Assembly (NCBI GenBank): GCA_012295275.1 | Contig: CM022666.1 | Coordinates: 1,412,501-1,467,500 of the forward strand | DNA: 55,000 nt | From: Chrysomallon squamiferum | Taxonomy: Eukaryota; Mollusca; Gastropoda; Neomphalida; Peltospiridae | Direction of reading: 5' to 3' | In this document: in pieces, positions 48,232 to 54,035 of the stretch | How the letters are laid out: each line of letters starts with the position of its first letter | Position numbering within the stretch: the stretch's first letter is position 1 | The notes under the pieces: model-generated | The model's input: only the letters and a program-made list of their open reading frames with translations | Told to the model about the DNA's origin: nothing | Database searches by the model: none | Program-made: the position numbers and the translations under genes

Positions 48232-49722
48232 CATTATCATTATTACAAAATAAAGAAACAACTTCATTGTCTGTTCTCACTTGCAGTGGGCGTTTGGTGT
48301 GACATTGTGGGAGATGATGACGCTGGGACAGCAGCCATACGCAGACATCGACCCATTTGAAATGGCAGCGTACTTACACGAGGGGTACCGGATAGCCCAC
48401 CCTCACAACTGTCCTGACGAGCTGTGAGTAGAAACAGTTCAAACTAAACTCTGTTCTATCACTTAGTTCATTGTCATAGAAATACACACGTTTTGTTTTA
48501 ATATGTAGAACTGTGAGTAGAAACAGTTCAAACTAAACTCTGTTTTATCACTTTATTCATTGTCATACTGAAATACACACGTTTTGTTTTAATATGTAGA
48601 ACTAGAAACAGTTCAAACTAAACTCTGTTTTATCACTTAGTTCATTGTCATACTGAAATAAACACATTTTGTTTTAATATGTAGAACTGTGAGTAGAAAC
48701 AGTTCAAACTAAACTCTGTTTTATCACTCAGTTCATTGTCATACTGAAATAAACACGTTTTGTTTTAATATGTAGAACTGTGAGTAGAAACAGTTCAAAC
48801 TAAACTCTGTTCTATCACTTAGTTCATTGTTTATAACGTTTTGTTTTAAATTAGAACTGTGGTAGAAACAGTTGTAAACTCTGACTTAATTCATTGTCAA
48901 ATGAAATAAAAGTTTTGTTTTAATATATAGAACTGTGAGTAGAAACATTTCAAATTAAACTCTGTTTCTATCACTTAGTTCATTGTCATACTGAAATACA
49001 AACGTTTTGTTTTAAAAGAACTGTTGAAACATTTCAAACTGAACTCTGTTCTATCACTTAGTTCAAGTGAAGCTGACTTGGCTAACTGAAATACAAAAGT
49101 TTTGTTCTTGTATACAAAAATGAAAGGTTTAATGTAGTAAATTAATATATATACTTTAAGTTAGTTTAACAGTGTTAATAATTTTATGTGTTATTTTTTT
49201 TAAATCTTCTCAGTTTATCTGAGATGTCATAGTACATACAGATAAGTGTTGTTAAATATCTTTCCTTACCTAATTTCAAATCAAAATAATCAACTCTTTA
49301 ACTGTTAGTTTTAAAATTTAGTTTTAATTTCATGATAACAAAATTTCCAGTCAAGAAAACCCTTGTTTCAGATTTGTTGACATACAGTATTTAAATGTTA
49401 AACACATAGTTTAAATGTTACATTTATAATTTAATTTTACTTTCATGCTGAGAAAATCTTTTTCTGTTTCAGATTTGCTGTCATGACTTGTTGATATACA
49501 AACCTATAACAGTATTTAAATATTAAAAAATCATAACACATAGTTTAAAATGTTACATTTATGTTTTTATAATTTGACTTTGGTGTTAAGAGAATCTTTT
49601 TCTGTTTCAGATTTGCTGTCATGGCTTGCTGCTGGGCAATGACTCCTGACGAGAGACCAAAGTTTTCACAGCTGCTTGTCTGTCTTCAGGACTTCTACAC
49701 TGCACTCGGGCGTTTCATCTGA
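22500..49722 (+). CDS. RYK: RYK/Derailed-family receptor pseudokinase, 5'-partial, 13 exons
   Basis: A single-pass Wnt-binding receptor of the RYK (vertebrate) / Derailed (insect) family. It binds Wnt ligands through an extracellular WIF domain and signals through a catalytically impaired kinase domain. Thirteen exons with AG/GT borders and matching phases join into 533 codons plus TGA. In order, the product has a WIF domain (about residues 1-119, with Cys84 and Cys119 as the probable disulphide), a tetrabasic KRRK at 114-117, a juxtamembrane stretch, a TM helix at about 154-178, a Ser-rich linker containing DTPNNAS at 213-219, and a kinase fold from about 255 to the end. Pseudokinase marks are EGTFG for the glycine loop, Lys290 in VKT, Glu307 in helix C, HKD at 389-391 and DNA at 409-411 in place of DFG. 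The length matches known RYK (about 600 residues) once the missing signal-peptide exon is added. Exon order, domain order and linker lengths all agree with the family, so the identity is secure. The start codon is not in the supported exons. Confidence 0.97.
22646..22713. repeat. (TG)n tract just after a RYK donor
   Basis: It begins within about 16 bases of the donor at 22631. With GTGTCTGTGAGTG it makes the whole start of the intron TG-rich. More TG-rich sequence continues to about 22900. Confidence 0.95.
23266..23365 (+). CDS. RYK: RYK exon: WIF domain, middle part
   Basis: The exon follows a TTTTTTGAAG acceptor and a (TTG)n/(TTA)n stretch. It encodes residues 44-76 from MYYNMKFSVS to VPKELQ, plus one G of a split Val codon, and the donor is GTGGGT at 23366. 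It contains an NIS glycosylation sequon at Asn64. The segment corresponds to the Y-K-L-G-F-x-V and N-I-S-x-x-G-x-V-P region of vertebrate RYK. Phase 0 in and phase 1 out join correctly to both neighbours. Confidence 0.95.
23734..23820. repeat. (TC)n microsatellite, 87 bp
   Basis: A perfect TC tract in the intron before the third WIF exon. It is complementary to the (AG)n tract at 26787-26872. Confidence 0.97.
24637..24771 (+). CDS. RYK: RYK exon: WIF domain, C-terminal part and tetrabasic site
   Basis: The acceptor is TACTGCAG ending at 24636 and the donor is GTACGA at 24772. TG completes Val77, then residues 78-121 run FRVTLPCTG ... LTVLNFKRRKMCMR. Cys84 and Cys119 are the two cysteines expected to pair in the WIF fold, and NLT at Asn107 is a sequon. 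KRRK at 114-117 matches the tetrabasic site described as a processing site in RYK/Derailed proteins; cleavage here is inferred, not seen. The exon ends in phase 1. A (TG)n tract lies about 25 bases after the donor. Confidence 0.96.
24796..24832. repeat. (TG)n tract just after a RYK donor
   Basis: A perfect TG tract starting about 25 bases after the donor at 24772, echoing the arrangement after the exon at 22500. Confidence 0.95.
25235..25600. repeat. Degenerate tandem array, about 70-80 bp unit
   Basis: Loose copies of a phrase like TGGTTACATGCACATTAAAT recur about five times with changing spacing (for example near 25320, 25408, 25470 and 25500). An old array; low certainty on unit borders. 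Confidence 0.5.
26787..26872. repeat. (AG)n microsatellite, 86 bp
   Basis: A perfect AG tract in the long intron. It gives Arg-Glu or Ser-Leu strings in open frames, which are artefacts. Confidence 0.97.
27040..27390. other. Intronic island of ordinary complexity (possible regulatory element)
   Basis: About 350 bases free of simple repeats, with higher GC than the surroundings. It ends with AACAATTTGCATTATG, which holds a perfect POU octamer (ATTTGCAT at 27378-27385) next to a Sox-like AACAAT. No coding frame looks real. An enhancer role is inference. Confidence 0.3.
27790..28135. repeat. Degenerate array around ATGAAATTGGCTCTTTAT
   Basis: Phrases like GATGAAATTGGCTCTTTAC, AATAAAATTGATTCTTTATG and GAAGAAATTAGCTCTTTATA recur about seven times with 30-70 base spacing. 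An old local array. Confidence 0.6.
33019..33075. repeat. (AAT)n microsatellite
   Basis: About 19 near-perfect AAT units, producing a poly-Tyr frame on the minus strand. Confidence 0.95.
34638..34688. repeat. (TG)n then (AG)n compound repeat
   Basis: A short TG run passes into about 40 bases of (AG)n. Confidence 0.93.
35461..35772. repeat. Pyrimidine-rich block with long (TC)n
   Basis: A 300-base pyrimidine-rich stretch. The perfect (TC)n core is at about 35661-35746, with a shorter tract to 35770. Confidence 0.95.
36820..37268. repeat. Compound AAT/AGT/GAT/CAT trinucleotide array
   Basis: It starts as pure (AAT)n at 36820-36875, then becomes a patchwork of TAA and TAG units with GAT, and ends in (CAT)n at about 37235-37267. 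The long Ile, Val or Thr frames on both strands are artefacts. Confidence 0.93.
37967..38178. repeat. (TTC)n polypyrimidine tract, about 210 bp
   Basis: Mostly TTC units with CTC, TTTC and a few TG or AT breaks; the minus strand is (GAA)n. It gives Ser/Leu/Phe or Lys/Arg frames that are artefacts. Confidence 0.95.
40270..40450. other. Intronic island of ordinary complexity (possible regulatory element)
   Basis: About 180 bases with higher GC, containing a perfect POU octamer (ATGCAAAT at 40369-40376), an ATTGTCC Sox-like site about 20 bases before it and GTTTGATC, close to a TCF/LEF site. No coding frame looks real. Function is inference. Confidence 0.3.
40842..41213. repeat. 16-bp minisatellite, about 23 units
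   Basis: The unit is TGTCTCTGTATTCACC or the variant ending CACA, in 16-base steps with two units shortened to 14 bases (GTCTGTATTCACCT). The 253-residue open frame (LYSPVSVFTCLCIH repeats) arises because three 16-base units make 48 bases. There is no sign of a real gene. Confidence 0.96.
41214..41503. repeat. Pyrimidine-rich block with (TC)n
   Basis: It continues from the 16-bp minisatellite. TC tracts lie at about 41236-41261 and 41436-41503. Confidence 0.93.
42909..42965 (+). CDS. RYK: RYK exon: extracellular juxtamembrane segment
   Basis: A short 57-base exon between CATTACAG (ending 42908) and the donor GTTTGT (42966). AT completes Asp122, 18 codons follow (VRLMKAYRRI ... NLTVP), and the last G starts Asp141. 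The NLT at Asn136 is a sequon. The sequence is poorly conserved in the family, but phase 1 in and phase 1 out fit exactly. The spacing from KMC to the following Asp-Pro (21 residues) is almost that of vertebrate RYK (about 20), so no exon seems to be missing in the 18 kb intron before it. Confidence 0.85.
43430..43576. repeat. (ATT)/(ACT) microsatellite abutting a RYK acceptor
   Basis: ATT and ACT units fill the last 140 bases of the intron and end as (TTA)n only a few bases from the AAAG acceptor at 43578. Confidence 0.95.
43579..43738 (+). CDS. RYK: RYK exon: transmembrane helix
   Basis: The acceptor TTAAAG (ending 43578) directly follows a (TTA)n microsatellite, and the donor is GTAAGC at 43739. 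Residues 142-193 begin PSKVVNLTTSTHIFYIAVG. The TM helix, about 154-178, is rich in Ile, Leu, Ala and Val with Cys161 and Cys163, and is followed by a basic cytosolic stretch (KGGDRYSKR). The TSTxxFYI motif before the helix is shared with vertebrate RYK. The exon ends with TA of a split Tyr codon. The apparent TAG at 43737-43739 spans the splice site and is not a stop in the mRNA. Confidence 0.95.
43808..44215. repeat. Minisatellite with embedded (TC)n tracts
   Basis: A phrase like CTCTGTCTGGTTGTTAATTG, followed by TTTTGTTCTGTAATTTCTTT and GTCAGTTTCT, occurs about three to four times, separated by (TC)n tracts at about 43858-43923, 43991-44008 and 44067-44143. It lies in the intron after the transmembrane exon, and its frames are artefacts. 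Confidence 0.88.
44300..44424. repeat. (TTGTA)n degenerate pentanucleotide tract
   Basis: TTGTA, TTGCA and TTTTA units run up to the acceptor at 44430. Confidence 0.9.
44431..44513 (+). CDS. RYK: RYK exon: cytosolic Ser-rich linker
   Basis: The acceptor is TTGACAG ending at 44430 and the donor is GTGAGC at 44514. T completes Tyr194. Then DSGSSQALTAQSQTF and DTPNNASGA (residues 195-221) follow, with one G of Gly222. The Ser-rich run and the DTPNNA motif are diagnostic of the RYK juxtamembrane linker. The acceptor is preceded by a TTGTA-type repeat rather than a typical pyrimidine tract. Confidence 0.94.
44881..45012 (+). CDS. RYK: RYK exon: linker to kinase strand 1
   Basis: The acceptor is TGACTCTCAG ending at 44880 and the donor is GTTTTT at 45013 (weak beyond GT). 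GT completes Gly222, residues 223-265 follow, and the last G starts Gly266. The block DLKPVDIRTVLSEIAIERKR (about 237-256) followed by ITLGELLLEG matches the segment that leads into the RYK kinase fold (I-A-I-x-R-x-R-I-T-L). The donor opens a T-rich run. Confidence 0.93.
45336..45419 (+). CDS. RYK: RYK exon: glycine loop and beta-3 lysine
   Basis: The acceptor is AATTTCAG ending at 45335 and the donor is GTAAAT at 45420. GG completes Gly266, then TFGRIYHGTLVG and VFVKTLS (residues 267-293) follow. The glycine loop reads EGTFGRIYHG, lacking the first glycine pattern of active kinases, as in other RYK proteins. Lys290 is the beta-3 lysine. The acidic loop EENETDTE lies between strands 2 and 3. 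The exon ends in phase 1. Confidence 0.95.
45790..45985. repeat. Two-copy intronic duplication, about 85 bp
   Basis: ACAAATTACT then TTAAAATCAATACGTTTTAA and ACCTTTTGTAC...CTTAAATCTTTTCTTTCT occur twice in tandem just upstream of the 46023 exon. The second copy ends about 35 bases before the acceptor. Confidence 0.88.
46023..46225 (+). CDS. RYK: RYK exon: helix C to hinge of the pseudokinase
   Basis: The acceptor is CTCCACAG ending at 46022 and the donor is GTGAGT at 46226. AT completes Asp294. Residues 295-361 include DQARGDQVQVFYMESCMLKGL, with Glu307 as the likely helix-C glutamate. They also include NVNPIIATCI, the hinge PPYMIYPYSNEGNLKKFL and the start of helix D. These match the RYK E-S-C-x-L-x-G-L and G-N-L-K-x-F-L blocks. 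The exon ends in phase 0. Confidence 0.96.
46702..46811 (+). CDS. RYK: RYK exon: helix E and catalytic loop (HKDIATRN)
   Basis: The acceptor is TACATGCAG ending at 46701 and the donor is GTGAGT at 46812. Thirty-six codons (362-397) run TLSTQPLVYMAIQIIRGIQYL then HRKKIIHKDIATRNC, plus GT of Val398. HKD replaces the HRD of active kinases, as in RYK. The donor and the last bases of the exon are copied repeatedly in the following intron (see the repeat at 46805). Confidence 0.96.
46805..47705. repeat. Tandem array carrying a splice donor, about 125 bp unit, 7 copies
   Basis: The unit runs ACTGTGTGAGTATTTGACTA, AATATCACTTCACTTGTATT, TCACCAAACACAGCTCATCT, GGATTTCAGGAAAGACTACT, CTTTGTAGTGTTAAATACAG, AGTTAATTCCCTTGATGGTA. 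The first copy overlaps the true donor at 46812, and later copies carry near-identical GTGAGTATT or GTAAGTATT sites. Each copy also has a TTTCAG acceptor-like site. The array fills most of the intron before the 47911 exon. Confidence 0.95.
47828..47955. repeat. Two-copy duplication of an acceptor and exon start
   Basis: AG plus TGTTGATGGTGACTACA...AAGGTGAC occurs at 47828 and again at 47909. The second copy is the coding one. The first has an extra 18-base internal duplication and drifts after AAGGTGACA. Confidence 0.93.
47830..47910 (+). other. RYK: Possible alternative in-frame 5' extension of the DNA-motif exon
   Basis: A second acceptor, GATTTACAG ending at 47829, is followed by a near copy of the exon start (TGTTGATGGTGACTACA). 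The distance to the main acceptor is 81 bases and the frame is open throughout. Its use would add 27 residues (VDGDYSVNGDYILK... ending in FS) between the catalytic loop and the DNA motif. The insert contains its own 18-base internal duplication (GTTGATGGTGACTACAGT / GTTAATGGTGACTACATT). It is most likely a duplicated junction. Whether it is spliced into mRNA cannot be told from DNA. Confidence 0.5.
47911..48070 (+). CDS. RYK: RYK exon: DNA motif (DFG position) and activation segment
   Basis: The acceptor is TTTATTTAG ending at 47910 and the donor is GTATGA at 48071. T completes Val398, then 53 codons follow (399-451): VDGDYIVKVTDNALSRDLFP, CLGDNENRPVKWMAIEAL, FSPASDV. DNA at 409-411 stands in place of DFG, a defining RYK pseudokinase feature, and WMAIE stands in the APE position. 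The chosen acceptor gives the same length between the catalytic loop and DNA as other RYK proteins. An upstream in-frame acceptor at 47830 is a possible alternative start of this exon. Confidence 0.94.
48106..48230. repeat. Two (CA)n tracts in a short RYK intron
   Basis: (CA)n at about 48112-48139 and 48188-48230 fill much of the 216-base intron between the 48070 donor and the 48287 acceptor. The TH-repeat frames are artefacts. Confidence 0.93.
48287..48423 (+). CDS. RYK: RYK exon: helices F and G of the pseudokinase
   Basis: The acceptor is CACTTGCAG ending at 48286 and the donor is GTGAGT at 48424. Phase 0 in. Residues 452-496 start WAFGVTLWEMMTLGQQPYAD, then IDPFEMAAYLHEGYRIA and NCPDE, with CT of Leu497 at the end. 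This is the most conserved part of the RYK C-lobe (D-V-W-A-F-G-V-T-L-W-E). Reading past the donor meets a TGA at once. The donor region is tandemly repeated in the next intron. Confidence 0.96.
48419..49115. repeat. Tandem array carrying a splice donor, about 88 bp unit, 8 copies
   Basis: The unit is GAACTGTGAGTAGAAACAGT, TCAAACTAAACTCTGTTTTA, TCACTTAGTTCATTGTCATA, CTGAAATACACACGTTTTGT, TTTAATATGTA. The first copy contains the true exon end and donor at 48424. Copies at about 48509, 48684, 48775 and 48931 keep CTGTGAGTAG intact, one near 48600 has lost it, and the last two or three are decayed. Confidence 0.95.
49355..49630. repeat. Three-copy duplication carrying a splice acceptor
   Basis: TTGTTTCAGATTTGTTGACA (acceptor-like AG at 49371), TTTCTGTTTCAGATTTGCTG with TCATGACTTG (AG at 49472), and the true acceptor at 49610 followed by ATTTGCTGTCATGGCTTG. 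The spacers share a CATAGTTTAAA-TGTTACATTT block. The true exon start is part of the last copy. Confidence 0.93.
49611..49722 (+). CDS. RYK: RYK last coding exon, C terminus and stop
   Basis: The acceptor is TTTCTGTTTCAG ending at 49610. A completes Leu497, then 36 codons follow (FAVMACCWAMTPDERPKF ... TALGRFI) and TGA at 49720-49722. FAVMACCWA and ERPKF are helix H/I hallmarks of RYK. The chain ends in Arg-Phe-Ile, a hydrophobic end like that of vertebrate RYK, where it has been linked to PDZ binding; this is inference here. The same acceptor plus exon start is duplicated upstream at about 49473. Confidence 0.96.
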
Positions 49723-51009
49723 TCTGTGCTTTGAAAAACAAAGGAAAGGACAGAGAAATCCATGCATCACTTGCAGCAGTTTAGTTCTGAATGTGTGCAT
49801 AAAAAAAACTGAGATACAAAAAAAAAAAAACTGTTTTATTACTGAATTTTTATCTGCTTTGTTTTGATAAGGATGAAAAGTTTAAAAAAAAAACAAAAAA
49901 TTCTTTTTATCTGTTTAATCTGGACATGGTTACTGTTATGTTTGTGTTTTAAAGAAAAATATGATCAATGAATTTTTATCTGATTATTTTTTGACAATAT
50001 GACAGTTACCAATTCATTTATTTTTTATCTAATATCTGTTTTGGATACAAAAACATAATCAATTACAGCTGATACATTATTTGTCAGCAAGCAGTTATCT
50101 ATCTCGCATTAGAATGATTTCCCCTTGGAATAACTTCAGTTTTGCAAAAATTGGAGTTATATCCCTTGAGATAGAATATAATACATTTTTTCTCCACTGG
50201 AATGAACCAGACAACATCATTACTGAAATATATTTATATATATATAAAATGAGAAAAAAAATAAAAGAAAAAGAAAAAAAAAATATGGCACTTTTAAAGA
50301 TAAAAAGAAAATGTATTTACACAGAATGAAAACATCCAGGGGAAATTGTGAAATTTGCAGAAATTATCTTTTACAGCCGATATAATTTTTCAGTTAATCA
50401 TAAAACTGATGCATGTTTTCATTACTACAGTATTAGAAGAAAAGTTAAAGATTAAAAGGATGAGTTTTAGTTTTAGCTAACATTACAGAGTCATATGGAG
50501 ATGGATGTTTTTAAAAAATTAATTACAAATGTAAAAACAATATGTTCATGTTTTTCTGAATACAAATCCAGTGCTTTATTGTTTGATGTCTGCAGCTAAA
50601 AGTGCTATGTGTATTTTTAAATTCCTTTATTAGTATTGCTATTGCTGTTATTATTATTATTATTATTATTATTATCATCATTATTATTTTTTATGAATCA
50701 CAATGAAGATAGCTTCTATATGAAAATAGTTAAATTTTACTTATTTTATGTAATCATGTTAAATATTAATTCTTTACAAATTTCTTGATAACAAAGAAAT
50801 AGTTATAAATTGCTGTTATTTTTAAAAAATTTGTTTTCAGTTGTTAATGTTTATTCAGAACATTATATGACCATATCTAAATGAAAACTTCAAAACGAAA
50901 TCAAAAGATATAAAAAAAAAATGTTTCTTATATTTGGAAATTGAAATAAAAAATAATCATTTTAATAAAACAATTGCAGTGATACCTTTTTATTTATTTA
51001 TATGTTTAA

Positions 51010-51045
<36 letters not shown>

Positions 51046-51961
51046 ATTTTTAGTTTTTTTGTTTTATAGTTGAGATAAAATCAAAATTGTAGAAAACTGT
51101 TCTGTATGTTATTATGTGGCATGTAAATACGTGATTTAACATTGTATATATTTATATATATAGTGTAGATATACAAGTACTTAATGTATCAGTGTTCTAA
51201 TGAAATTGTATATACATTTTGTCTATACAGTATCTTTTTATTTTGTATTTAAACAGATATACACATACATACACACACACGCACATTCATAACATACATA
51301 AACAGATACAAATATTTACTTATGCAGACATTTTTATGTACTTACAAACACTAATGATATAACTTTACATGCATGCACCCACACAAATATATACTGATGC
51401 AAAGTTTTTTCTGTTTTTAATTTACTTATAGAAACAAATAAAATGCATGTACATTACACACAGACACACACGCATATGCATACACAGATAAAATAAAAAT
51501 GTTCATTTTTAAACCAATCATAAAATCATATTATTTTGCTTTGAGAAATTTATTAAAATGACAAATGAAATAATTTGTATTTGCATGTGTTATTGTGTGT
51601 GGCATTTTAAAACATAACTATATACTGCTTGAGTCAGTGTGTGTATAAAATACATATATATATATATATATATATATTAAATTTTAACTTCACATTATCT
51701 TCCATCATTGTTCATATCTCCATGACATTTTATGCTTTAATCTTTTTTCTTTTTTTTAAAAACTATCATTTTATTTCATATTCTGCTGATAATGATGAAT
51801 ATTCTCATATTTAATTTCATTATTTTATTTTATTTTATTTTATTTTTTTTTTATTTATTTATTTATTTATTTTTATCATAAGATTAGTAAAAATCAGGCA
51901 GTTCACTTAAAATTTTATTTTGAGAATTTGTTATATTTTATATTATTATTGTGATTATTGC

Positions 51962-52011
<50 letters not shown>

Positions 52012-52735
52012 TTTCTTATTATTGTTTTGTATTATTATTAATATTTTTATTATTATTATTATTGTTATATTTATTATTATTATTATTGTTATATTTATTA
52101 TTATTATTAATACTTTTTTCAATACAAAAATAATAATAATATAACTAGCAACTGCAAACTAGCTTTTCTTTTTATTTATCTGTCTTATATATCAATATTA
52201 GTAAATCGAATAAATTAAATTCTGAAATGTGTTGTTCACCTACCTGTACTGATATACTTTGTATTATATCATCAGTGTTTCTGATATGTCTGTGCTATAT
52301 CATGATATACCACTGTCTGGCTCCCACCAGGTGGGTTAACTACTGCTACACCCCATAATAATTCTTTTTATGCAAGATTCTTGTTTCTTGCCCTGATTAA
52401 ATTGTTATTTTGAAATACTTACCTGTAACATCTGAGTTTGTTAATAGATCATATCTGATTCAAAGCAGTATTTTCTTTTTTAATCTGTTTGCAATCAAAA
52501 TATTATGACAGAATGAGATTAATCATGTTTGTTCTTTTTGTTCATATATATATATAATTTTTTTTTTTTTTTTTTTTTTTTTTGGTACTGTTATTATTAT
52601 TATTATTATTACTATTATTATTAATTTTTATTAACTATTTTTAACTATTTTTATCAAAATTATTGTTTTTATTTTTATTTATATTATTATTATTACTATT
52701 GTTGTATTCTAATTATTTAAATATAATTATAAATA

Positions 52736-52801
<66 letters not shown>

Positions 52802-53991
52802 CTTTTCTTTTATAATTTTTAAGTTATTTTTTTTATTTTTTTGATGAATTTATGCAATTCCTATCAACAACACTTATAAAGTGTTGTTTAATTTTTTGTT
52901 TTTCTTTCCAATTTTTTTCTAGTAGCTTTGCACTGTTATGCTGTAAAACAGTTTTTGTAAATATTTTTGTGTGTGTATAATTATTACAGTGTTTACTGTC
53001 TCTGTATCATTGTAAGCAAAGAGAAACATGAAAAAACCAAATGAATTTTGACAATCATGAGGTCTTTAGTATCAAAAACATGAAAAAATTATTTGTGTAT
53101 GTGTACATATACAAATAATTTATATATATATAAGTGTGTGTTATTCTTGTTACTTTTCAGGTGTAGATTTTGACAAAGGTGGGGATATAGCATCTGAAAA
53201 TCTGTTATATTTATAGATCAAATAAAGTAACTGTTTTAATTTTAAACTGAAAGAAATTTAAAAAAAAATTATATTATAAATATTAACGGTAGATAGAGGA
53301 AATACTGATGAAGTTACTGTTCAAATTATTTTGTTTGAAATTGTATAAATCACGAATTATTTATATATCAGAAAATAGTTTTTTTTGTAACACTCATGTA
53401 TGCTTATAGACAAAACACAGAGAAATATTAACATATACATGCATTTACACACAAACATACACACATACACAACATACAGACATTTCTGTTCATTCACACA
53501 GATAAACAGACGAACACACAGACATAAAAACAGACAGACAAAACACAAGATATAATAAAACCAAAAACAATTTTCTTCACCTTTTGATCCCCCATACCCC
53601 ATTATAAATATACATTTTCACTTTGTCATTATTTGAAATGTTTTTTTTAAGCCTGAAATGTTTAAATGTTGTAATCTAATGAAATCCATCTACAAAATTA
53701 AGAAAAAAACAAAACAAACATATTACTTTTTGAAAAACAAAAATAAAAACATTTATGCCACTATGCAGATATATCTTGTAAAATATTTATTTTGTATGCA
53801 AATAAAAATGTAGCCACTTCTATGCAATGTACAACAATGACATTCTTTGAGGACATTTTTGTTAATTCTCTTAAATGAGTAATTGAGACAGTGTGGAAGA
53901 GAAAGATTACAACATATCATATTTTGTTCAAATAATTAATAAGCAAAAATGATTGAAAAAATTAAAAAATTCATCAGCCCAGTAGTGAACA

Positions 53992-54035
<44 letters not shown>

